Assembly: GCA_002197545.1 (NCBI GenBank)
Contig: NFUO01000702.1
Span: 1 to 64,000 of the forward strand
Length of the DNA: 64,000 bases
DNA from: Acidobacteria subdivision 2 bacterium RH1 MAG20
GTDB taxonomy: Bacteria; Acidobacteriota; Terriglobia; Terriglobales; Acidobacteriaceae
Reading direction: 5' to 3'
The notes beneath the pieces are model-generated. The model was given only the letters and a program-made list of their open reading frames with translations. It was not told where the DNA came from and made no database searches. Below are positions 58,234 through 64,000 of the stretch, in pieces (within the stretch, counting starts at the first letter, position 1; each line of letters begins with the position of its first letter). The position numbers and the translations under genes were made by a program.

Positions 58234-58860
58234 TCACCGTGTCGGAACTTCCAGCAGAGCATCAAATATTCGATTAGCAACCTTCTTGATGACGTTCTTG
58301 CCCGAAAGATTAGTCTCCAATTGTGCTTCGAGAACGAGAGCAGAAATCACGGGTTGCAGGGATTGGATCGCAACCACCCGGCTGATCGCATCCTTACCCT
58401 TAGCTGCTGGTCCTATTATGCCGACAAGTTTATTTTCATCCTTACTGGAGATCATCCCTGCATATAAGTTCTGAAGCCGCTGCTTCGATTCGGGATGCCG
58501 CATTGCAAAAAGTTTGAACTCCAGCAAGAGAAGGGACCACGCCTGGTCCTCAGTTCGCTCCATGTAAAAGTTGCGAAGAGCAGCTATGTTCTCGGCCACA
58601 GTTGGCGATTTGGCCAGAATCTTTGCCATTCGATCCCGGTAACAATTGCTACGCTCTTCAATGAGCGCGAGAAAGATGTCCTCTTTGCTCTTGAATTGCG
58701 CGTAGATTGCGCCTTTGGTGCGGCCGGCAAGGGCCGCAATCTCTCCCAGCTCTGCCCCTTCGTATCCGTCTCGCACGAAGATCGTTTCAGCAGCGTGCAG
58801 TAACAGCGACCGCGTCTCTCTTGTTCTAAGTTCGTGTTTATTAGCTGTTTTGACTGTCAT
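58234..58860 (-). CDS. TetR-family transcriptional regulator
   Basis: A 208-residue repressor. The N-terminal HTH is clear: ETRSLLLHAAETIFVRDGYE, then GEIAALAGRTKGAIYAQFKS with the recognition helix. The C-terminal ligand domain is of the common TetR_C/AcrR-like type with no assigned ligand. It lies 10 bases downstream of the 81-residue gene and is the last of a three-gene leftward unit whose promoter carries a TetR-type palindrome (60267-60284), which predicts autorepression. Confidence 0.9.
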   Translation of the reverse strand: MTVKTANKHELRTRETRSLLLHAAETIFVRDGYEGAELGEIAALAGRTKGAIYAQFKSKEDIFLALIEERSNCYRDRMAKILAKSPTVAENIAALRNFYMERTEDQAWSLLLLEFKLFAMRHPESKQRLQNLYAGMISSKDENKLVGIIGPAAKGKDAISRVVAIQSLQPVISALVLEAQLETNLSGKNVIKKVANRIFDALLEVPTR

Positions 58861-58870
58861 CTCTTTGGTC

Positions 58871-59116
58871 TCATTTTAGTAAAGGCAGGTCATCCTTGGC
58901 GGTAGAAACGCGCTCTGGGCAACCGTGAGGATTGTTCATCATATCGTTGTTCGGTACGCCTGACCTCGCCTCCGTCAGAGCCCGGCGAAGTTCCTGATTT
59001 GTCTTCAGAAGATCGCAGACCAGCGAGCGTAAAGAATTGACCTTGTGTTCCATCTCCAGCGAGGAGTCGATACTCCAACGATCCTCAATCGCGTGCGCTG
59101 CCTTGCAGTTGTCCAT
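58871..59116 (-). CDS. Small protein with a coiled-coil segment
   Basis: An 81-residue frame. GGAG lies five bases before ATG 59116, the best ribosome site in the frame. It begins MDNCKAAHAIEDRWSIDSSL, and residues 24-50 (HKVNSLRSLVCDLLKTNQEL) form an amphipathic helix or coiled coil with leucine spacing. Two or three Cys are present; no membrane segment. It stands between the secreted-protein gene (124 bases upstream) and TetR (10 bases downstream), so cotranscription with both is likely. Function unknown. Confidence 0.6.
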   Translation of the reverse strand: MDNCKAAHAIEDRWSIDSSLEMEHKVNSLRSLVCDLLKTNQELRRALTEARSGVPNNDMMNNPHGCPERVSTAKDDLPLLK

Positions 59117-59240
59117 GTTATCTCCGTTGCGGCTCAAAGTCCCGACAGTGAAGTTCCTGGGTTCACAGTCAAAGGAATCGAGCAGCCTTGCTAAGTGCGT
59201 CGTCACGCAGCCTCCATGACAGACGACGCTTCTGCCGGAT

Positions 59241-60251
59241 CTACAAAGCAGGGTTGACTGTGTTTTTCGCTGAGTTGCTCTTGTCGGCATTCTTCAGCGC
59301 AGCAGCATAATGCTTGGCGAGGCTTTTGGCGACATGGTCTGCGACGTTTGTGCTCTCGGATTCGCCCCGCATCGTGGCCTTGATCTGTTTGCTTATGTTC
59401 AGGTTTCCTGATGCATCGGTAAAGGTGACATCGAAAGTCATTTGCGTGGTTCCAACGAACATTCCAACAGGCCCCAGAAATGCACGCTGCACTGAGCTTC
59501 CTTGCTTGAATGCCGCAATCGAGATATGGATGATGTACTGTGGGCATCCACCTCGGCCATCACCCTCGCCGTCGCGATAGACATGCCCGACTTCTTTCGT
59601 GCGTCGAAGGCGATCGATCACATGCTCGTATACGAGCGCTCGATAGGCAGCCGGCACCTCGGCGTGGTCCCAGTCGGGAGTGGACACGAGCACGCTCTTC
59701 AGTTCAATCGGGGAGTTCTGGCAGACAGCATCCGAAACTTTCCGAGGCAGGACAGGAGTTAGGGCGAAGCTCTGAAGAGCACGGTCTGCTTCGTTGGCGG
59801 GTAGGAAGAAGACAGCACCGTGACTGCCGCCATGGCTATCGTTGAACTCGACTGTAAGCATATCCACCCGATGATGCATGACGGTAGCTGCTGCGAGACC
59901 GCCACCATCCGGGATCGTCATTCTCAAGATCCTTCCACTCATACCCCAGAGTTCGACTCTCTGGTTGCCGGCGCTCACGGCCGTCACAGAACTGCGCTGA
60001 ATGGACGTATTGCCCGACTTTCCCGAAAACGTGAGGGCATCCGCGCTCAGCGTCAATGTGCCTTTCTTGTTGGGCTTCATATCGGGAAACCCATACACAT
60101 GCTCAGCACTTGTGGATTGCCAGACTGCGGCAGCGGCGGGAACGGCATGATCTTGCGGAATGGCCTGGATGTTTGCAGCCGAAAGATGGGTTGGCACGCA
60201 CAAAAACGCGTGAAGGATAAGGACAAGTGGAGCACCGGATAGACCTTTCAT
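59241..60251 (-). CDS. Exported protein under TetR-type control, function unknown
   Basis: A 336-residue protein with signal peptide (GAPLVLILHAFLCVPTHLSA, cleavage after SAA). Residues about 60-150 show strands reminiscent of a PH-like fold (KKGTLTLSADALTFSGKSGN). The C-terminal 130 residues contain ALVYEHVIDRLRRTKEVGHV and QMTFDVTFTDASGNLNISKQ, with a helix NVADHVAKSLAKHYAAALKN, like DUF4410-type lipoprotein or envelope proteins. AGGAG is four bases before ATG 60251. It is the first gene of a leftward operon with a strong promoter (60282-60310) overlapped by a palindrome. The role may be envelope- or stress-related; not proven. Confidence 0.78.
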   Translation of the reverse strand: MKGLSGAPLVLILHAFLCVPTHLSAANIQAIPQDHAVPAAAAVWQSTSAEHVYGFPDMKPNKKGTLTLSADALTFSGKSGNTSIQRSSVTAVSAGNQRVELWGMSGRILRMTIPDGGGLAAATVMHHRVDMLTVEFNDSHGGSHGAVFFLPANEADRALQSFALTPVLPRKVSDAVCQNSPIELKSVLVSTPDWDHAEVPAAYRALVYEHVIDRLRRTKEVGHVYRDGEGDGRGGCPQYIIHISIAAFKQGSSVQRAFLGPVGMFVGTTQMTFDVTFTDASGNLNISKQIKATMRGESESTNVADHVAKSLAKHYAAALKNADKSNSAKNTVNPAL

Positions 60252-60266
60252 AACTCTCCTATAAAA

Positions 60267-60284
60267 ATACGTACTAGTAGGTAT
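60267..60284. promoter_or_regulatory. Predicted TetR operator
   Basis: ATACGTACTAGTAGGTAT is an 18-bp palindrome with a single mismatched pair. The size, the ATAC/GTAT ends and the central CTAG are typical of TetR-family operators. It overlaps the -10 hexamer of the leftward promoter and the transcription start, an ideal position for repression by the TetR protein encoded at 58234-58860. Confidence 0.7.
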
Positions 60285-60310
60285 ATATATTACGCTCGAC
60301 GGAATGTCAA
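60282..60310 (-). promoter_or_regulatory. Sigma70-type promoter of the TetR operon
   Basis: On the minus strand TTGACA (60305-60310) and TATATA (60282-60287) are spaced by exactly 17 bases, a near-consensus promoter. The -10 overlaps the predicted operator; the start codon of the first gene lies about 30 bases further on. Confidence 0.7.
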
Positions 60311-60414
60311 TTGTGATGCCCGAATGAAATGGCCTTGAGCGCGGCGATGGCGAGGGTGTTCAACGAGGATATTTTCTTGAATCTGACGAACTGAAAATAA
60401 GTCCAACCTTGCTC

Positions 60415-60443
60415 TTGACAAAGGCCACTCTTCCATAGTCTAA
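60415..60443 (+). promoter_or_regulatory. Putative promoter of the PadR-ADOP operon
   Basis: TTGACA (60415-60420) is a perfect -35. At 17 bases lies GTCTAA (60438-60443), a poor -10 embedded in the inverted repeat below. The start codon of padR follows after 36 bases. Confidence 0.5.
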
Positions 60444-60448
60444 CTATG
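60434..60448. promoter_or_regulatory. Predicted PadR operator
   Basis: CATAGT and ACTATG are perfect inverted hexamers around CTA, placed on the -10 region of the padR promoter. PadR proteins usually repress their own operon from such dyads. Confidence 0.6.
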
Positions 60449-60479
60449 TCAACACGCCGGCAAACTCTGGAGGCCCCCT

Positions 60480-60809
60480 TTGAACCGCGACGAAATTCCC
60501 CCCGGAACGCTTTATCTTTTGATCCTCAAAACCCTCGCCCGCACCGGCAAGCTGCACGGATACGAGATCGCAGACTCCATCCAGCGCACCTCCGACAACG
60601 TCCTGCAGGTCGAAGAGGGATCGCTCTACCCCGCGCTGCAACGCATGTTGATCAAGGGCTGGGTGACAGCGGAGTGGGGCGTAACAGCGGGCAACCGCCG
60701 CGCGCGCTACTACCAGTTGACGACCGCAGGCCGCAAGCAACTTACCGCCGAGGTATCGCAGTTCGAGCGCGTCATCGGAGCCATCACACGGGTCATTCAG
60801 ACGGCTTGA
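60480..60809 (+). CDS. PadR-family transcriptional regulator
   Basis: A 109-residue winged-helix regulator of the short PadR class. GTLYLLILKTLARTGKLHGY and VEEGSLYPALQRMLIKGWVT are the family signatures, followed by a wing (RRARYYQLTTAGRKQL) and one C-terminal dimerisation helix. The start is TTG 60480, with a full GGAGG six bases upstream and the usual PadR N terminus right after it. In acidobacteria such genes stand directly before ADOP permeases, as here (20 bases). Confidence 0.9.
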   Translation: MNRDEIPPGTLYLLILKTLARTGKLHGYEIADSIQRTSDNVLQVEEGSLYPALQRMLIKGWVTAEWGVTAGNRRARYYQLTTAGRKQLTAEVSQFERVIGAITRVIQTA

Positions 60810-60829
60810 CGACTTGAGGAGATAAAGCC

Positions 60830-63553
60830 ATGAACATTATTGGTCAACTCGGCAGAAGACTTTCGATGCTCTTCCGTCGCAGGCAGTTCGACACCGATCT
60901 TGAAGAAGAGATGCGCCTGCATCTTGAACTCCGCGAACAGGAAAAGCTACAGGCAGGTCTGACGCAGCCTGCCGCGCATTCCGCCGCTCGACGGCAGTTT
61001 GGCAACTCGACAACTCTCAAGGAGAAAAGCCATATGACATGGGGATGGCAGTGGTTCGAGGACTTCGTGCAGGACATAAACTACGGTGTGCGCGCCATGC
61101 TGCGCAGCCCCGGCATTACCGTCGTGGCCCTACTCTCGCTTGCGCTGGGCATCGGCGCAAACACCGCGATCTTCAGCCTGATGGATGCGGTCATGCTCCG
61201 GTCGCTACCAGTAAAAAATCCAGCTCAACTTGTTTTAATGGGAGACGAGACCTGGAGCGGGATCAGCGATGCTTTTGGCGTCACTCAGATCTATTCCTAT
61301 CCCTTCTATCGCGAGATGCAGAAGAAAAACCAGGTCTTCTCCGAGATGGCCTCGGTCTCCAGCATGTCCAACGGAGTCCACGGATTCATAGAGGGACAAG
61401 CTGAAGCCCAGCCCATGAATATCCAGCTCGTCTCCGGAACATACTTTCACATGCTCGGTGTTCATGCCCTCCTCGGGCGCACCCTCGGCGAGCAGGACGA
61501 CCAGACAAAAGACGGCAATCCAGTAGCAGTCGTCAGCTACTCATGGTGGAAAAGAGCGCTCGCGCATGATCCCTCCATTCTGAATAAAAAGTTGAAGATC
61601 GACGAGACCACCTACACCATCGTCGGCGTCGCTCCACCTGAGTTCTTTGGGACGACCGTCGGCGAATCCCCCGATATCTGGGTTCCTCTCTCCATGCAGA
61701 AGGAAGTCCCGCCAAACTTCGACGGATATACCGACAACTTCTCCGAATCGCTTTACCTGATAGGGCGCTTAAAGCCCGGCGTTACCCTGACGGAAGCAAC
61801 CACAAATGCAAATCTGCTCTTTCAACAGATAGTTCGTGGCTTTCCCAATACGCGGCGGGATCAATACTCTCTCGAAACCCTGAAGAAGGCCCACGTCGAA
61901 TTACATCCCATGGCCACGGGGCTATCGTGGCTCCGCGCGCAGTTCTCCGAGCCATTAGAAGTTCTCATGGCTGTCGTTGGACTGGTGCTGCTCATCGCGT
62001 GCGCGAACATTGCCAATCTCCTGCTGGCCCGCTCAACCGCCCGGGCCAAAGAGTTCGCCGTCCGCCAGGCACTTGGCGCAAGACGTTCACGCCTGGTCAG
62101 GCAGTTATTAACAGAGAGCCTCGTCCTCGCCCTCATCGGCGGCACGCTCGGCATCGTATTCGCAACCGGCGCGAACCATCTCCTGCTCCGCATGGTCTCC
62201 GGCGGACAGGAGACTGTGCCACTCGATATCTCAATCAACACGCATCTGCTCTTGTTCACCCTGGCCATCACCGTCGCGACCGCCCTGCTCTTCGGAACCA
62301 TCCCTGCATTCCGTGCAACAAAACTCCAACTGACGGAGTCCCTCAAGGACAGTCGCGGCTCAGCGAGCGGCGCCACAAAGAGTCCCCTCGCCAGAGCTCT
62401 GGTCGTCTCGCAGGTCGCGCTCTCCCTCGTCCTTATGGTGGGTGCCGGACTCTTTCTTCGCAGCCTCATGAACCTGATGAACGTGGATACAGGATTCAAT
62501 AAAGAGAACGTCCTCCGCCTCCAGACCGACGCCAGCTCTATCGGATACAAAAGCAAAGATCCTCGCCTTGCCGCGTTGTATCAACAAATCGAAGAGCGCA
62601 TCAGCGCCCTTCCCGGTGTCCGCGCCGCCAGCAACTCCCTCTTCACCTACAACGAAGGCAGCTGGAACGGTACCGTCGATGTGCACGGCATGCCCATCGA
62701 CAGAGAATCCAACATCAAGCACAACATCATCGGCAACGGTTACTTCGCAACCATGCAGATCCCGCTCGTCGCAGGCCGCACCTTCGGCCCGCAGGACACC
62801 GCCACCTCACAAAAGGTCGCGGTCATCAGCGAAAGCATGGCGCGCAAGATGTTTCCCTCCGGCAGCTCTCCCATCGGCCATACCTACGGCACGGACGGCG
62901 CCAGCCACGATAACGACATCACCGTCATCGGCGTAGTGAAGGACGTTAAGTTTGAGAGCCTGCAGGAGACTCCCGTGATGATCGACTACTTCCCCAACTC
63001 ACAGCATCCGGGATACCTGAATTCTCTTGCAGTGCGCTATACCGGAAGCTTCGACGCGGTATTGCCCGCGGTCCGGCAGGCGATCCACCAGGTAAACCCC
63101 AACCTGCCAATCTCCAATGTAACCACCCTGGATGAGCAGGTAGGCCGGTCGATCACAAATCAACGATTAGTCGCGCAACTCTCAACCTTCTTCGGACTCC
63201 TCGCCGTCTTTCTCTCCTGCATCGGCATCTACGGCCTCATGTCCTATGTCGTTACTCGACGCACCAACGAGATCGGCATCCGCATGGCCCTCGGGGCAGA
63301 GCGTTCACAGGTTCGATGGCTGGTCATGCGCGAGATTCTTCTATTGGTCGCAATCGGAGTAGCAATCGGCGTTCCCGCGGTTCTTGCTGGCAGCAAGCTG
63401 ATCTCAAACATGCTTTTCGGCTTGAAGGGGGCCGATCCAGCCACCCTGTTTGCAGCCGTCGGACTCTTGCTTCTCGTCGCCGCAATCGCTGGCTACGTGC
63501 CCTCGCAACGCGCATCGCGTATCGAACCGATGGTAGCTCTCCGCTACGAATAA
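60830..63553 (+). CDS. ADOP-type ABC transporter permease (duplicated FtsX/MacB)
   Basis: A 907-residue permease of the acidobacterial duplicated orphan permease type. An N-terminal cytosolic helical domain (RRRQFDTDLEEEMRLHLELR) is followed by a first MacB-like half: GITVVALLSLALGIGANTAI, periplasmic core domain, then three helices. A second copy follows: SPLARALVVSQVALSLVLMV opens it and NEIGIRMALGAERSQVRWLV marks the FtsX loop before the last helices. No ATPase gene is adjacent, as is usual for ADOPs. Possible roles are lipid, peptide or antibiotic export; not known. GAGGAG precedes ATG. Confidence 0.93.
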   Translation: MNIIGQLGRRLSMLFRRRQFDTDLEEEMRLHLELREQEKLQAGLTQPAAHSAARRQFGNSTTLKEKSHMTWGWQWFEDFVQDINYGVRAMLRSPGITVVALLSLALGIGANTAIFSLMDAVMLRSLPVKNPAQLVLMGDETWSGISDAFGVTQIYSYPFYREMQKKNQVFSEMASVSSMSNGVHGFIEGQAEAQPMNIQLVSGTYFHMLGVHALLGRTLGEQDDQTKDGNPVAVVSYSWWKRALAHDPSILNKKLKIDETTYTIVGVAPPEFFGTTVGESPDIWVPLSMQKEVPPNFDGYTDNFSESLYLIGRLKPGVTLTEATTNANLLFQQIVRGFPNTRRDQYSLETLKKAHVELHPMATGLSWLRAQFSEPLEVLMAVVGLVLLIACANIANLLLARSTARAKEFAVRQALGARRSRLVRQLLTESLVLALIGGTLGIVFATGANHLLLRMVSGGQETVPLDISINTHLLLFTLAITVATALLFGTIPAFRATKLQLTESLKDSRGSASGATKSPLARALVVSQVALSLVLMVGAGLFLRSLMNLMNVDTGFNKENVLRLQTDASSIGYKSKDPRLAALYQQIEERISALPGVRAASNSLFTYNEGSWNGTVDVHGMPIDRESNIKHNIIGNGYFATMQIPLVAGRTFGPQDTATSQKVAVISESMARKMFPSGSSPIGHTYGTDGASHDNDITVIGVVKDVKFESLQETPVMIDYFPNSQHPGYLNSLAVRYTGSFDAVLPAVRQAIHQVNPNLPISNVTTLDEQVGRSITNQRLVAQLSTFFGLLAVFLSCIGIYGLMSYVVTRRTNEIGIRMALGAERSQVRWLVMREILLLVAIGVAIGVPAVLAGSKLISNMLFGLKGADPATLFAAVGLLLLVAAIAGYVPSQRASRIEPMVALRYE

Positions 63554-63572
63554 ATCTTAGCGTCATTGTCAT

Positions 63573-63594
63573 CTGTACCAATACTGTGGTACAG
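63573..63594. promoter_or_regulatory. Predicted GntR operator
   Basis: CTGTACC (63573-63579) and GGTACAG (63588-63594) are perfect 7-bp inverted repeats separated by eight bases. A shifted dyad ACTGT-GGT-ACAGT (63583-63595) overlaps it. The element lies just upstream of the GntR gene. TTGTCA (63566-63571) and TACAGT (63590-63595) may be the -35 and -10 with an 18-base spacer, so binding would block the promoter. Confidence 0.65.
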
Positions 63595-63602
63595 TTAACT
63601 TC

Positions 63603-63998
63603 GTGATCTTCCGACTGAACACATCTTCTGGCCAGCCCCTCTACCTGCAGCTCATGGAGCAGGTCCGTCACGCCGTTGAAACCGGCGTTCTACAGGACGG
63701 CGACCAGATGCCCGGCATCCGCACGCTGGCCGAAGAACTCGTCGTCAGCCATAACACCGTCGCCAAGGCATACACCGAACTCCAGCATGAGGGGCTTCTC
63801 GAACTGCGGCATGGTGCTGGTGCATACATCAGCGCGAAACAGCGGCACAAAACACGTACCGGCCAGGTACTCCAGGCACAAACGAAAGTTGCAGAGGTTG
63901 TCGAAGAGCTCCACGAAGAAGGATTCAGCGGAGAAGAGATACGCCGCCTCTTTGAGGCGCAGATTTTGCAGGTCTATCAAATTGCGAGGAAACGATGA
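63603..63998 (+). CDS. GntR-family regulator, YhcF/YtrA type
   Basis: A 131-residue regulator with an N-terminal winged helix (GQPLYLQLMEQVRHAVETGV, then MPGIRTLAEELVVSHNTVAK) and a short C-terminal helical part, as in the YtrA/YhcF subgroup, which controls neighbouring ABC transporter operons. The start is GTG 63603 without a ribosome site; the possible -10 ends only seven bases before it, which suggests a leaderless transcript. The stop overlaps the next start as ATGA. Confidence 0.9.
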   Translation: MIFRLNTSSGQPLYLQLMEQVRHAVETGVLQDGDQMPGIRTLAEELVVSHNTVAKAYTELQHEGLLELRHGAGAYISAKQRHKTRTGQVLQAQTKVAEVVEELHEEGFSGEEIRRLFEAQILQVYQIARKR

Positions 63999-64000
63999 GC
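63995..64000 (+). CDS. Start of a following gene (cut by the window edge)
   Basis: ATGAGC begins at 63995, overlapping the GntR stop, with GAGGAAACG directly upstream as ribosome site. Only two codons are visible. By analogy with YtrA/YhcF operons an ABC transporter gene is expected; this is inference from context. Confidence 0.45.

Overview
The window looks like chromosome of an acidobacterium, most likely a GC-rich soil member of the class Terriglobia (Granulicella/Edaphobacter/Terriglobus type). The evidence is family content: a PadR regulator followed by a duplicated-FtsX ABC permease of the acidobacterial ADOP type, an alternative complex III (Act) operon joined to an A2-type caa3 oxidase, a very large secreted protein with BNR-like and choice-of-anchor D repeats, a DUF4010 membrane protein, a DUF3536/GH57 protein, and many short hairpin repeats between genes. 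No rRNA, tRNA, CRISPR array or prophage was recognised.

Layout. 0-8.4 kb: tail of an IS transposase, an amino-acid permease, a small basic protein, a PcrA/UvrD helicase, two paralogous small secreted proteins flanking a LOG-family enzyme, then a leftward DUF971 / SemiSWEET / ABC-ATPase cluster. 8.4-14.6 kb: SDR dehydrogenase, Tat-type amidase, PfpI/DJ-1 protein and gyrB. 14.9-20.8 kb: a complete tripartite RND efflux operon (permease, adaptor, outer-membrane lipoprotein) with overlapping genes. 20.9-26.4 kb: GH28 polygalacturonase-like enzyme, GYF_2 and DUF2752 membrane proteins, bactofilin, a secreted unknown, a Pmp3/YqaE peptide and a YdeI/OmdA-like protein. 26.5-28.7 kb: hslVU protease. 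28.9-40.3 kb: RlmI-like methyltransferase, a stand-alone TIR-domain protein, DUF4010 protein, BaiN-like flavoprotein, a di-heme cytochrome and the giant secreted protein. 40.6-54.4 kb: a 12-gene leftward respiratory operon, actABCDEF, an unknown membrane protein, sco and coxBACD, ending in a strong terminator. 54.8-64 kb: AlkA-like glycosylase, GH57/DUF3536, a TetR-controlled operon for a secreted protein, PadR-ADOP, and a GntR (YhcF type) gene overlapping the start of a further gene.

How the genes work together. The respiratory operon should encode a quinol:cytochrome c oxidoreductase and the caa3 oxidase that accepts its electrons, with a Sco copper chaperone for the CuA site. The RND trio forms one envelope-spanning pump. 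HslV and HslU form an ATP-dependent protease. Three regulator genes near the right end (TetR, PadR, GntR) each have a clear inverted repeat in the nearby promoter, which suggests autoregulation.

The strongest candidates for something little described are the TIR protein with an unrecognised N-terminal domain, the TetR/secreted-protein operon with its overlapping promoter and operator, the unknown membrane protein inside the Act-caa3 operon, and the ungapped pair of small secreted paralogues. All functions are inferred by reading motifs; no database search was run.
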